This document shows positions 26,269 to 39,978 of a DNA stretch of 64,000 nucleotides, in pieces. The notes beneath the pieces are model-generated. The model was not told the origin of the DNA. It worked only from the letters and a program-made list of their open reading frames with translations, and made no database searches. The stretch is from positions 6,160,207 through 6,224,206 of the forward strand of contig CAJNOP010000003.1 in the NCBI GenBank assembly GCA_905250075.1, in the 5' to 3' direction. Every line of letters starts with the position of its first letter. The first letter of the stretch is position 1. The stretch comes from Rotaria sp. Silwood1. Lineage: Eukaryota; Rotifera; Eurotatoria; Philodinida; Philodinidae. A program made the position numbers and the translations under genes.

Positions 26269-27861
26269 AATATTCATTCGATTTTCTCATTATTTTCTAA
26301 ATCGACTTCCATTTTTTTTCATTATAAATGAAATCGATTTTTGAATGATGTTCACAGAATAATGACTCCTTGTTGAATATTTAATGATTGAACAATAAAC
26401 ATTAAGTTGAATGAATGTTAAAAAATAAACTTTCTATTGTAAAAAATTAAATTGTGTTCTAAAATTTGAGGAAAGAAAAACCAGAAAGATAATGACAGTA
26501 GTTGAAGGTGTTTTTTCCTCGAATATTGACTTTCTTGTATAACATCATTTCGGCAAATTATGATAAATGATCATTAAGTTGTATATCAGATATTGCTAAC
26601 TATTTTCAAATTTGAAGACCTTCTTAGAGTTCTGAAAATAGAGACATGTGAGACGTTTAGTATCGAGACATTTTGAAAATAAAAACGGACGGGATAAACG
26701 AGATTTAGCACTCAAAAAAAATTGTCTCGCAGGACTTTGTTTGAAACATAAATACGATCTGTGTAGCTTGGACGGTGGTCTCTAGATCAATTATGCTTGT
26801 ATGTGAAAACAAGTGTTTTTGTTTGCTCCTTATTTTAGTTTGGATGATATTTATTACTTTTTATTATGTATTTGTATATCAGTGGAAATGTAATAGAAGC
26901 TTCATTAAGTGTATTTAAATATCGTATAATATTTAATGAAAAGACATTTTGACGTATTCATATAAGCTAAGGAAATGAAAATGGATTCATTGACAATGAT
27001 AATGAATGAATATTGTTTCATCATTATCTATAGTATGATTTGATAATGTTTTCTAACGATAAATTCAAGAAGGATATAGATCCGAGTTTCCTTTTGGTAA
27101 CACTTACACCCTTCCAAATCAGATTTATCTGGCTCATCGTCAGATAAGCATTCGGCTATGCTATATTTGTCGTTTTTTCATATTAGTCTTGCTTTTTTTT
27201 CCTTATTGAAAACATCACTCGCTCATATTTGAACACACTTTGAATATTAGCAATGATATATATATATTCAAATAATATTACCTTCAGTTCTCACATTTAT
27301 TCTACACTAATATTGCTTCGTGAAAGCTTGCGAAAGTCAACCCTACTTTGCTTATGTACCTCTAGATTTTCTTTACCGATGAATGCCCTATTAGCGAAAG
27401 TCTTATTGACAAAACTTCGACCAGGCGAAAATACATAGATAAGAAAAAGCATCTTTCTCCGATTGAACTTGGTGATAATTGAATAAGATGCTATTAAGAA
27501 TAAGAATCATAACAATACGAATTGAAAGATGTAATAATCAAGAAAGAATAACTGAATGATCAAATTTATCAATAGTTCTTTCTAATATTGGAGAAGTAAC
27601 TAAAGCGTTACACGATTGTTTCCATTGACTTTCATATATATGAATCATCTCTAAATTTAAATTCTAATCAATCTAATAGTTAAATATTTCATAATTTTCC
27701 TTAATCAATCACATTATATTATTATTAATCTCCTATCTATTTTATCTATGTGTATATTATTGCTGATATTCATTTGACATTCTTTACTGCATTACATAAA
27801 TACATCCTATAAGTTATATTTCACAAAATATCTTGATTTTTATATATCAATAAATTTAAAA
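26269..27861. other. Intergenic, nothing recognised
   Basis: About 1.6 kb of AT-rich sequence between the CFAP54 3' end and a minus-strand ORF. Open frames are short and show no family resemblance. Confidence 0.5.
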
Positions 27862-28233
27862 TTACATATTATCATTAGCTAACTCAGTATCGAAATCATT
27901 CTCTGAAACAATAACCCATGATTCATCTTCTTGTTCATTGATTGCTCGGTTAGAATTCAATCTATTGTATTGTACTGTTTCAAATTTCAAACTACATGCT
28001 GTAATATATCGATGCCATTTATCTCCTTCATGATATAAAACCCATTTTTTATTGACAACAGCAAATAACTGAGGTCCTTCAGAGCTAATGGTTTTATAAT
28101 AAGTTGCACCTGGATAACCTGGCCCAGTGCGACCAAACTCTTGCTGAAGTTCGGGCCATGATTTTTCGATACCTTTGGCTTGTATTGGTAAATTATTTCG
28201 TCGGCTAATATAGTAAAACTCACATGTATTCAT
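27862..28233 (-). CDS. Hypothetical protein, 123 residues
   Basis: An ATG at 28233 opens a 123-residue frame ending in TAA. The same frame is open for another 32 codons upstream without an ATG, so this may be the last exon of a spliced gene. The protein has a mixed soluble composition with aromatic residues (KKWVLYHEGDKWHRY near the middle), Gly/Pro-rich GRTGPGYPG, and an acidic tail (EQEDESWVIVSENDFD). I recognise no domain and see no membrane span in the ATG-started form. The open length is well above chance for this AT content, but no neighbour supports a function. Confidence 0.45.
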   Translation of the reverse strand: MNTCEFYYISRRNNLPIQAKGIEKSWPELQQEFGRTGPGYPGATYYKTISSEGPQLFAVVNKKWVLYHEGDKWHRYITACSLKFETVQYNRLNSNRAINEQEDESWVIVSENDFDTELANDNM

Positions 28234-28329
28234 CACGTGTACAAAGAAGTAAATAGGCAACAGATAAATAAAATGCGTGTCGATTACTAACGTTACTTGA
28301 TGAGTTTTATCGGTTAGCAAAAAAAACAA

Positions 28330-31300
28330 CTTTTTTGCTCGTTCTTCTTCCTTCTTTTCATGATGTAATTCTGACTTTTATGACTAAAGAAAAAATACAA
28401 CCCAATTGCGTTGTTCTTTTTCTTTTGAAGTGTTTAACACAATACTAGTGACATACTTTCAAGAAATAAACAGCATTTTATATTACAGCACTTTCATATT
28501 ACTTCAAATCCATTACTAGAGTTTAGCATATAAAATGAATTAAATTTTACTCCTGCTTTGCAAATTTGATTAGTCTTAAAATAAAATCGGATTAATAACA
28601 TCGACTTTGATTAGTTTATTCTTAGAATATTAAATTTAATTTCGTATGACATTGTTCAAACAATTAAAAAATCTTCGTCTTCATAATAGATACTGTGATT
28701 TTCTCTACTTATCAGTTTTTAATTTAGAAAATGGTAGTTTCTGACTAATCTCTGCATTCGATAGAATTTTGATCAGAAAAGAACTGATTCTCTATAATGT
28801 TGTTGTATGGAACTTAGAATAGTTCATGTTTCTTGATTATCGTATCTATTTTGATATATTTATCGTCTTGTTAATACATGTATTCGCATGTTTTAATTGT
28901 TATAAACTAAAAGTGTATATGATTGCACTTAGAAAAGAAGCCCGTTTATGTTAAATGTATTTAATAGTATAAAAAGTATATGTTGGAAACTGAGAAAAAA
29001 AGGTATTGCGTCATCTAACCATACCACTTACAATTTTATCTGTATATTGTTACAGTTTCATCAATATATGAGAAAAAAAATGAAAATTTCCAAGTCTTTC
29101 TATACTTTTACATATTTAACAATATTTTCTTGTCTTTGATGATAGGAGTTTAATAATAAGAGAGCTGAGTAGATCTTATTAAGTCTATTTAGTTACTTTA
29201 TTATATTTGAAATTTTTCGACATGTCAATTCCAATTGTGTTTTCTCATCGCAGTAATGTTTATTTAAAACATTAGAGGAGAAGGTTTTCGAGGCACAGTC
29301 AAATTTTAATAAAAAAAGAATATAAATGGATTTTATGAAAAAAGACTAGTCTGATTTGCGATAAGACTTCTGGTTCTAATCACAATTATTTTTATTTTGT
29401 TGAAGGATCTTAGAGAAAAAGAGAAGCTTGCTTATCATATTTTTGATTTCCAAGTAAAAAAAAGCGTAGCTAGCAAAAAACTAAAAGAACCAGATACAAC
29501 TGTTATAAAATTGTATTTATTTATATTATATAACTAATTGAGATCGATACCGACTGATACCTCAAAGTTCAGATTAAATCAGCAAAAAACTGCTTCAACA
29601 GATCAGATCATATCACAAGATCTATTCAGACAGTTCAATGTCTGAACTTGAGCTGTCGAAAAAATTTTGTTCAGTTTTGGGAACGATATTTTAATAACAC
29701 AACAAACGTCTTCTATACCAGGAAGTGCCATCACTAAAATAGAACGAAAGCTTTTTATATCTAGAAGTGCTATCATGAAAAATAGAGCAAAAAATGCTCG
29801 GACAACTCACAGAAACTGAAGTATTCGAATAGATCAGTTTCGATCAAAAAATGCTTTCAACAGTACCTCAGTTCTGAAGTAGTACTGAATTCGTCGGCCT
29901 CTAACATCCTCAAATATGTTATCAGTTGAAAGAGATAAATATTTTCTGCTAACTGCTTAGGAAAAGTTCATAAATTTTCTCTTTCTCTCGCTTTCTCATA
30001 AATCTAAAATTATTAAGGCAATTTAAATGACTAAAAATTGAATAGTATACTAAGTATAGAAAAAAGAATTACAGATATAAAACAACCGATCATAAATCGA
30101 ATTGACAATAAAGTTTTATCTATGTCATATGCAATATATTCAATCTTTCATTCTTTTAATGCAATACTCTATTTTATATATTTTGAAAAAAATAATTTAA
30201 CCGTAACAGATCCATGCTGATTATATGACTATCATAAATGTCATAATATTCTGTTTTGCATGTCTGAATTTATTAGCCATATATTTCTTTCCTATTAGTT
30301 GCTTGGTTAACTGATGAATTTACTAGCATTCACTCAAGTAAATTATACATTTGCATTTAGGTACACTGAAAAAAGGATGGATAGCTTTTTCTGTTTCTTC
30401 AAAAACACTAATATCAGAATAAATAAAATAAGGGAAAGGATCATTTTTTTTAAATGAATCAACAGAAAACATTGATTTCCAGTTTATTCATTACTAGAAT
30501 ATAGATAGTCTTGTGAATTGTCTTACATTCGTCGAAGAAACTATCTACCAACTACAACTCTTGACGTCAAACGATCATAGGATGATTTGAAAACAGTATT
30601 TAATCGATCAAGTTCTGGTATTCTAGGTACTACCTACTACGATGTTTCACTATAACTCATCTAATATTTGACTAAATGAAAAAAATAGCGATTCACAAAT
30701 GACTACAACAGAAGACTCAATGCAAAATATTTTTGATGCATTCATTCAAGAGGGACAATATGATCTTGAAAGTGAAGATTAATTGATTTCAAAACAACTT
30801 GTGTGCTTTTTCTCATGTTTTCTACATTACATTTTTTATGTGAGAGAAAGATCTTTAATGAGTTGTTATTTGAAATTATTATATTTAAATCTTTTCTGAA
30901 ACATCAATAGTGAATCGAGTCTAAGAGTCGAACGTCATGTTCTACTATCGACAAAATATAAAAATGATCAACAAAATGAATCTCAAGATTTTCCGGCAAC
31001 TGTGTCTGCGGATGGACATACTTGAGAAAATAGCGACACGCATTTTGATCACATTGTTATGCCAAACTACAGTGTATAATAGAGTCGCATACATTGGCAA
31101 CTTGTCCGTGATCGATAAGTTATACGTAACAAGAAGCAAAATATTTCTCATTTTTTGAACGACTTTGCTAGTTGACAATATATTTTTGTCTAACATTTAA
31201 TAATAAACTTTTAATCTTCAAAATCAGCGAAATATCTTGTCTCTGTTGTGATGAAAGACTGGACGTTTTATTATTAGTATAGTTGGGTTGAGCTTTTTGA

Positions 31301-31461
31301 AATTTTTTAAAGATAATTGATCGATCCTTGGGACATAATAATCATCCATAGATTTGTTCAATCAATTTTATATAATTAAGTCGATATTCAATTAAAAGTT
31401 CTCGGAATTCCTTCGGATCGACCTTTCGTAAGATTAACAGTTTTAGCCAATAATTTATCAA
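28330..31461. other. Intergenic, decayed AT-rich sequence
   Basis: I see no supported gene. Segments around 29560-29900 and 30700-31160 have fewer stops than expected in short stretches but no recognisable domains. Confidence 0.45.
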
Positions 31462-31757
31462 ATGGATCTTAACACGAGCACAAAAGAAAATCAAGTAGAA
31501 TTATTCTATGAATCAAGAGTCGATAATGGCTCAACAAGACTTAAATTCATGTAACAATTTCCAACAATTTCAGATGTAGATTTAATTCAAATGTAGGATA
31601 AAGAAGACTTCGATAAGATTGAAGAGTATGACTCATCGTGCAATAAAGTGAAGTATCTAATGTCGGACAAGAATACTATAAATGAGATTATTATATTGAA
31701 TGACTATTTAACCTGGCAGCACAAACATAAATTGATGAAATTCTTCATAAATGTCTA
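31462..31757 (+). pseudogene. Broken ORF of unknown family
   Basis: From ATG at 31462 a single frame runs about 97 codons to a TAA near 31755, with only two internal stops (TAA at 31552 and a TAG shortly after). About nine would be expected by chance at this composition. The translated middle is acidic (KEDFDKIEEYD). It lies directly upstream of the mariner remnant but outside its inverted repeats. I do not recognise the family. Confidence 0.3.
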
Positions 31758-31822
31758 ATACAACTTTATTTTGTCGTTGCTGTTCTACATTCAGACTAAT
31801 TCGTTTGAGTATAAATACAATG

Positions 31823-33064
31823 TGTCCTAAAAGTCACTATCACTTAAAACAAATACGTATAACTCCATCATTAAAGCAAGCTTCATCTAATAATTTTTTT
31901 TTCTATTTGAAAGAGTAGAAATAGATTTGTCGATCAAACTAATCGAAACTAATAAAAACCTGATTCATATTTAAAAATATCTTTACATAAAATATACCTC
32001 CCATTTTACGATTAAAAATCGAAATTGTGGTTTTAATGATAAATTTTGGATCTCATATAACGATTTGTCGACATTTACAATAAGAAAATATGATGGAGTC
32101 CGGACACAGCTTCCACAACCACGAAAAAGATAACCAATATTACTGAAATTTCAGCAACAATGTCTATCAATAGCATTAATCTTATTTCCAAAGGAGTGAA
32201 CTTGTCAAAATCTATCATTCATTGTACAATGAGCATTGTTCTGAACTACAAGCTGTACGAAGTGCATTTAACGCAACAATTGCGTGATGAAGATCAAGAA
32301 TTACGTGTTGAAATGTTTGAACTATTAGTAACGACTTTTGAAGATAATGATGAATGAATATTTTTCTCAGATGAAGCTAATTTTCACGTTTCTGGAATTG
32401 TCAATAAATATAATTGTCATATATGATTCGAAAATACCTGTTCGTTGTTGTCGATGGTGCAACAAATTCACTAAGAGTTTCCATCTAGTGTAGAATGTCA
32501 AGTAAACAAATTGTTGAGTTATCACTTTTCGATGATGAAACCATTTCTCAAGATAATTATCTTTAAATGCTTCAGAGTTACTTTTATGCAATTTTACAAA
32601 AGAAAAGGTTAACGAAGTCCATCATTTTTCATCAAGATAGATCACCGGCACATTTTTGCAAACGGTATGTTCCTGACTCAATAAAATGTTCGATAGTAGA
32701 TGGATTGGAAGAGTTCAACCACTATCATGGACTCTTTGATCACCAGATTTAACGTCATTAAATTTCTTTCTATGAGAACATCCTAAAATAAATGTCTGTA
32801 GAATACTAGTAGAAGATTTAGATGATTCAAAGACTAGAATAGTGAAAAAAAAGGAAAACTTATGTGATGTTTTTTCCAGAAATTTTGAAATGTTTAAACT
32901 ATTATATTGAAGTTATAGGTAGTATCTATGAATAATATTTATGAACTTTGTCTTTGTAAATACATACTTACTGGTCTCCTCTTTGAAATAAAAAAATCAT
33001 TAGAAAAAGTTTGATTAAAAATGGAGTTATATGGATTTGATAAGTGATAGTCACTTTGAGGATA
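31823..33064 (+). mobile_element. Dead mariner/Tc1-type DNA transposon with terminal inverted repeats
   Basis: Terminal inverted repeats of about 75 bp bound the element. The left end reads TCCTAAAAGTCACTATCACT, then ATAACTCCAT. The reverse complement of the right end reads TCCTCAAAGTGACTATCACT, then ATAACTCCAT. The 1.24-kb length is typical of mariner. The inside encodes a decayed transposase. The arms differ at several positions and the transposase is broken, so it is immobile. Confidence 0.85.
32240..32900 (+). pseudogene. Mariner-like transposase remnant (DDE superfamily)
   Basis: Split across shifted frames and several stops, the translation retains mariner transposase landmarks in order: a QLRDEDQELRVE-type segment, FSDEANFHVSGIVNKYNCH (the DEA/F motif carrying a catalytic Asp), and IIFHQDRSPAHF (normally QQDGAPPH, carrying the second catalytic Asp). 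After this the frame degenerates. The N-terminal helix-turn-helix half cannot be recognised. It sits centrally between the inverted repeats of the 31823-33064 element. Confidence 0.8.
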
Positions 33065-35348
33065 CCATATATTTATCGATGAGAATAACAGTGAATTGTA
33101 CAGGTTGTTATTGACATGTAATAGCTAAATCGCATCTTCCCTAGTTAAGAAAAAAGTTAATCAAGATCAACATGACAATCTGCTTTAATCATTAGCAAAT
33201 AATCATCTGAGAGAAAACGTTACTTAAAAAGTATCTGCCTTGGTAGCACTATGTTTTAAATGATTAAATAGAAGAAGACCCTTAGTTTTTTATTATTTTT
33301 GTTTTTTAAAAAGAAAACGTCTTGAATGTACTGTCATCATAAGGCATTCTCCAATAATCTTTATCATATATAAACCTTAGTTGTGTAATATGAAAATTTT
33401 GTTTTGTATGAACTTTTATTTCATAAACACAGAAAAAAAGAGCATGTAGAAAACAAAACTTTTAGCTCGGCAGTGAGAAAATAGCTTAAATAGCCTTTAT
33501 ATTTGAAACTTGTTTGCAGTGAAGAACGTCCACATTTTTTACTTCATTAATATCATAAACATGAGAAATTTCTGCATCCGTCATTTGTAATTGAGTAGAC
33601 ATGTCAAGCAGAAAGAAAAGAATACTTAATATAATTTGAAAATTTGCTGACGTAGTTCTTTAATTATTCGTCTGGGTGAGAAAGAGTCTTGATTATAATA
33701 TCTAATTGAAATGTTTGATGACAAAGAAAATTCATTAATGTGAACAGGTATTATTTTATTATGTGCATAAAAAATGTTGATATTCATTTATAAACTATTA
33801 TGTATCTTGTGTTCGGAGGCAGAATATCTAGGCTTAGACTGCAATAATTATAGCTAATACTATTAAAAAACAAAAAGAAATAAACTATTCTAAGCCAATT
33901 CTCAATAAATCCAAAATTAAATCAATGACAAGTGTATACAGAAGTTTTAGAAAATTCAGCAAAATTATTAATAATATTTGTTGTCATTTTAATACAACTT
34001 CTTTTAATGTTGATATGAAAATAAAAAATTGTTTCGAAGAGTGATCAACACTTTTTGACAGTTGAATTAGAACCTCTGTGAATTGAAATATATGCCTTCC
34101 ATCTATACACATGTCAAATCAGAGAAATGATATCAAAGAAATACTTCTTTGAATAGTCACCCCAGAGTATTGTTTAAACTAAAAAAAGAAGATTTAGTTG
34201 TGCTTGACATTAAGTACGAATATTACCAGCAGAATACCTACATTATGCATATCTCTCGTCATAGAATAAGAGAAATAATACTAATTGTCACAATTTAAGA
34301 AAATTTGATCTTACTACGTATGATCGATCGCATTTATCTCGAATATAACGTTTACAATTAGGCTCTGAAGTGTCTTAGATAATTCTAATATAATATAGTA
34401 TACTCTAGTGAACTCAGTCAAACTATTTTCCATTATTGAATACTTGTTCTGGTTTCTAATAGGGCAACCTTTTTGCTAGACTGATGTCAAACAGCGAAAT
34501 GTGTACAATTTATTTTTTGCAAATCTACTAAGAACGTAAGTGCTGGTTTTTTTTCCATGTAAGACGAAGAAATAAGTGTATTAAGGATTTAGAACAGGAA
34601 AATTGATAATAGTACAACTTATTGTTTTTTCTTGTACGTAAATTTAATTTTCCCTGCTACACAAGGGTCTTTAGGATTTAGAAAAATAATTGATTTTGAA
34701 AAAAAATTGTACTTTCTCGAACAGAAATTGTTGAGAAGTAATTATATGTTGTCGTGTCAAATCTAACATGCACAAGTGACAGCTATCATCTTGTCTTAAA
34801 TTGATTCTGCAATGAGATCATAAATTATGAACTGACAGTGTTGATATTGATAGTTTTGCTGATATATAGATATAGTTGGTATGAATTGTATTTCCTATGA
34901 CATTTGTCATAGAAACTTAGCATCTATCCTAAGTTTTTGAAACTCAACATAAATTTACATGAAATCTTTCTTTTTCTTTTATATGCTCTAAAAGAACCCA
35001 TTATCAAGAATTGAAAAGAATGATCGTTGGCGACCTCTTGTTGAATTTTTGATGAACAATCATCAACTTTTTTCTAAAAAAGAATAATTGAATTTAAATA
35101 CATTCAATAAATTGTATAAAAAGAAAATATTTAATTAACTTTCATCGAGTTATTTTGATTTATATTGGTGACGCCACATACAATGTATTATTAACATGGC
35201 TAGTAACTCTTTGGAATAATAATCATTGTCTAGACATTAAGAACCATTTGATGCATAACGAGAATTCCTCGAATAATGCTCAAGGTTCTTCAGTATTTTA
35301 TATTAACAATTAATCAGAATGATAAATTGAACGATTAACACTGAATGA
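33065..35348. other. Intergenic, nothing recognised
   Basis: About 2.3 kb of AT-rich sequence with no supported gene. It provides the 5' flank of the nuclease-fold gene starting at 35349. Confidence 0.5.
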
Positions 35349-36181
35349 ATGTGGCTCTGGTTTCTGTTTATCGTTTTTACCGTTGTTAAATGCAATGGTA
35401 CTAATAAAACAAATTCTACTCGCCTGCTCAATGTGCTTCAACGACCACGAGAATATCAAAATATTAGTAAATCAAGTGCCCTCGAATTTCCGTTTGATCT
35501 AGGTTAACAAGTTTTATAGCTTATCTATTTCATCATTATAAATTTAATCATCTATTTTAGTCGGACAAATTACACATGTTAGTATTGATACATTAACAGT
35601 ACGGACACGATATAATGGAACAACACGTATTAAATTAGCATGTATCTATACAACTAATATTTGGAAAGCAGCTTTTTTACGTAAACATCCTCTTGAACCA
35701 CTTACGTACAAGTTTGTATTAAAAAAAAGATATACTTGAGTTTTATTATTATTTAAAAGCTTTTTATAGACCATTAGAAGCATTTGTTAAACCTAATGAT
35801 CTTGTTCGTGTACATGTTATTGATCGTTCAATACATTCACCAGGAGCTTATGTTTTTGGTGAAATATTTAATTTAGCTCAAAATAATTTAAATATTAATA
35901 AAGAACTTGTACGACGTGGTTTAGCTGAATCAGCACCAACAACACTGTCATCATGTGATTCAGAATATTTTCTTCTTGCTCAAGAACAACCTCAACTATC
36001 AGATGTTCGTTTAGTATCATCACGTGATCGACGTTCAGTTCCACAACATTGTTCATCACCACGATCAGAAATTGAACAGGAAGAATGTCAACATGTTATT
36101 GATGATAGACATTATAATTATATGACGATATTAGTTAGTACGGTCGCTATTATTGCTTTTATTGCAAATTTTGAAGCTTGA
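35349..36181 (+). CDS. Secretory/membrane protein with degenerate SNase-like domain
   Basis: Three exons, 35349-35502, 35561-35711 and 35770-36181, join in phase across two 58-bp introns to give 238 residues ending TGA. Residues 1-17 (MWLWFLFIVFTVVKCNG) are a signal peptide or anchor. Residues about 52-145 resemble a staphylococcal nuclease (TNase-like) fold: the strand VSIDTLTVRTR, then RIKLACI, and late in the domain KELVRRGLAES, which matches the (N)xxLVxxGLA motif. The segment after RIKLACI reads YTTNIW where active nucleases have DxPE, so the metal-binding and catalytic acids appear to be missing. A hydrophobic stretch near the C-terminus (about 219-234) is probably a membrane anchor. 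The arrangement recalls C3orf33-type proteins, but I cannot assign orthology. Confidence 0.7.
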
Positions 36182-36203
36182 TAACTATGTTTTTAATATA
36201 TAA

Positions 36204-36209
36204 AATAAA
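36204..36209 (+). terminator. Putative poly(A) signal of the SNase-like gene
   Basis: An AATAAA lies 23 bases after the stop codon. Confidence 0.45.
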
Positions 36210-39200
36210 TTATATGCTAACATTTTGAATATATATTTCATGATAGTAATAGATAATCTTGAAGAAAATGATAAATAGCAATGCTAAATGTTATCATTAC
36301 AGATTTTGGACTTATTAATGACAATATCATCATTTTAAAGTGATTTCAAAGAAAAGTCGTTTTCATAAATCAAGATTAGGTCATGTAAATGAATTATTAC
36401 TGCTGTTACACATGTAATCAATCCCTCTATATATCATCATAGAATTAATTTATTAGTATTCTATCCATTTTGTATCTAATGTCATAGTACGCTATTGTTG
36501 TTAAATTTGTTTTCATCATTTTCAATCAGCTCATAGGAAACAATGTAAATAATAGACACTATAAAAATGAGTATTTTAATGGTTCAATACATCTTTCTTA
36601 TTTTGAGACAAGAACTAAAGCCAGTGTTGAAATATAAAGAGAATTTATGAATCTACTACTCTCTAGGTCATGACAAACACCTACGCAATGATCTATTATC
36701 TGTCATTAGGAAACATGACCTCAAAAAATAAATTCAACTGGGTTATTTTTACAATTTAGTAATGGGAAAACGAGAAATTAATAGGTAAACTAAACAAAGT
36801 GCTAGAGTATGACTAATATAACTTTTCTCATGAAATTCAATAATGTTAAAGAATACACATAGTAATGCAATCAACCAGCTTCTCTAATATTTCTTGTTAT
36901 TAATAAGACTAGTTATATCCTGTTTGACATTTTATTCTTAAAGTGATCTTGTGAACAATTTTTACCATTCAGCAAACTGATTGAAAGTACTTATATATAC
37001 TCATATAATCTTGTGACGACTTTTTTATTATTATTTATTAACATAAAAGATTTTCATATTACTGACGAATATCTTTATATTCTGACATAACAAAAAAAAC
37101 TTTTTTTTTTCAATTTGAACTTAGAATTTTCTTAGTGTTGAACGCGCCAATTAATTTGTTTTATTATCACGCAACATCAAGGAGAATTAATGAAGAGATG
37201 ACATTTACTATTTATATTGCGTATTTTCTAGAATGTTAAGGAATGCCAGTTCATTGAAATAATAAAAACAATTTAAAAAATCCATATAAGCAATCTTGTC
37301 ATTTAACATGAATTCATTTTATTTTTGTTTTATGGAGAATAAGAACTTCAAATGTTGTTTACTGCTTATTTCATAGATTTCATATTTGAAACTAGAAATC
37401 AATAACAGATATAGAGTATCGAATAATACTCGATAGATCAAATTTTCACAAATCATATTCAGATTTATATTTTTATTTATCATCTTGACAGATTCCAAGT
37501 AAAAAATGAAGCCATTTATGTACTTTATCTCTTTTGATAGTAGGTTAAGTCAATTAACAATTTATTATTACTATTATTAGACTTATTTAGTATTCTACAC
37601 TCGAACAAAGTCTAACTTTTGCACATTTTATCATATTTTCTAGATTATAGTTCATTCATTTCTGAGTAGTTATTTAAATAGAAGTTTTTTCTACGCAATA
37701 AATCCATTATAAGTTTTGAGTTTTCGGGAACTACACTTCATAGATATATCCACTGTATTTTTGTACGAGTGCATCACATTATTGTGATTATACCGCATAG
37801 ATCTCTTTTTATGAATTAATCATATAAAGCACAAGACATTTGTACAGAATTATTTGTGTAGAGTATTATATAAGTCATATTGGATTTGTGATATACAGTT
37901 TTTTTAATATGTTTGCACGGCGGAATGTCAATCGAGTACTTACAATTATTGATCAATACATGTGCGCGTATTGACATGAATCAATATAGAATTGTAATAG
38001 CACTATTCTGTTTGGTAGACAAATACTCTCTTTTCGTTTGTTTTTTTTAATGCCGAAATTAGGTTGAATAAAAACGAAAAACAAACTAATTAATTATATA
38101 TTTTATTTATATATACTAGATGACCTGATATTGAATAATAAGAATAACGTATCAGTTATTATTATCTATTATTTATTAGTTGAGCAAACAATGGACAGTG
38201 ATTTTTCCTTGAAGGTGAATCTTTTTTTTAATTTATCTCTCTGCCTCGGATTATAATTTTTATAGGTAATTCCTTCTTTCTGTCATCTAGACAATGACGT
38301 TTCATCAGCATTCTTATAATGTACGTCACTCTTTCTAATAAAAAAAAGTAAGAATAAATTGAAGACTACGTCAATGTTTGTTTTTTCTTTCATTCTATAT
38401 CATTCTATATAATCGTTGCTACGTATCATTTCTTTCGTTTTTTTCTAGAAGAATATTCAGTTAGAATTTTACATAAATTCATTGTCATTTGTACATAGAA
38501 ATGTTGTAGGAAAAATATTGAACGATAGGTTGATTATACATAAAAATTCAGATGACTCAAAAGAGAGAGAGAAGAATGTCAAGTCACTCAAATATTTAAG
38601 CATCTCAATTTATAAAACGATGGAGCAGAAAGAGATAAGAGAAAAAAGAAAACTCGGTTTTTAGCGTCGCTAACTTATAAGAAGAGAAAGGTAAGTGAGA
38701 AAAAAAATCAAAAAATGAATAGAATATCTTGTCAAAAGAAAAAAACGTCAAAGTAAGTTGCGTGTTTTGTCTTAGATTATACAAATAAGAATAACTAAGC
38801 ATGGAGGAATCAATGGGTTTATACATTTTCAACGGTTGATTGCATTGGATCAATCTGAAAACATTTCAAATAATAAAAAGAAAAGCAGTTTTTTTTATTC
38901 GTTCTAAAAAAAAATAAGAAAAAAGTATTATTTGTATCCGTTATGAAATCTTATCCAGTGGTATTAATAAAATTATTTTAATATTTTCTTTTTTTATACT
39001 GTGGATTTTTGTTGTTAGAATTATTTAAACATTTAAAATATCACGTATTTTTATAAAACAAAAATCTTTTCATAAGCTATTATTTGAATGAAAAAGATAA
39101 GACTCAAAACTTTTTTTTGACAAGATTGATGTTTTATTAGTGAAGAAAAAATAGTTACTTGAATTATTCAGTAATTTGTTTTTATTATTCGAGCTAGTTG

Positions 39201-39935
39201 CTTTATCTCTTCCTTGTTTTACATGTTGTCAAAGCAAGAAGAAAATAATGTTTTTATTAGATTGAAATAGACATGGTCATTTTTTTCCATTAATAATCTT
39301 CTCTGATACATCCGGTATGAGGTTTTTTTTCTTATTTTCAGTGTTTTCTGTTACTTCACCATGGTACTCTAATGTTCATCAAATCCGGAATATAAATGCA
39401 AGAAGAGACAAGTAATAATAATGACATGTTCGTAACAGAAAGATACTCGTTCAAGAAACGAGAAAAGCACGCTCATTACTGCTTAAAGCTTCTGCTTTTT
39501 TTCATTCTGCAGATGCAAAGAAGAATTTTTGCACAGAACAAAAAAAGAAATAGATAATTAAACATAGTTTACAAGATTACATATTGACATAGATAAAAAG
39601 AAAATTGAAAATTACGTTCCTATTTGTGGATGAAGACATAAGTATGATTGAAAATACATTGTAAGTCGTATTTTTGCACTCGAAGGTAATGACAAGAATA
39701 ATGTTTGCCTCATGTATACAATTTAGTTCTTTTCAAATTTATTTTGTACTGCTACTTTTACTTCATTAGTAAAATGATTATATGTAAAGGTCCTTTTGAT
39801 CTCATAATACTTTCTAATCATTTGTTATTTGATGTTTAGTATTATATAAACATTATAGATCATTAGAAAGCAAAAAAAGACATCTTTATTATTGACGTGA
39901 TAGATTGAAATATTTAAGATATTTCTTTTTTTGTC
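36210..39935. other. Intergenic, nothing recognised
   Basis: About 3.7 kb of AT-rich DNA with frequent stops in all frames and poly-T or poly-A runs. No coding remnant or long inverted repeat was found. Confidence 0.5.
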
Positions 39936-39943
39936 TATATAAA
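39936..39943 (+). promoter_or_regulatory. Possible TATA box upstream of the OATP gene
   Basis: TATATAAA lies 36 bases before the ATG at 39979. In such AT-rich DNA this is only suggestive, and it would imply a very short 5' UTR. Confidence 0.2.
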
Positions 39944-39978
39944 TTGATTAACTTGACTTGGTATTATTAAACTTCATA

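Noticed and set aside
39958..39978. Longer start for the OATP protein
   Set aside because: The extension begins at TTG, not ATG, so the first real ATG at 39979 is used.
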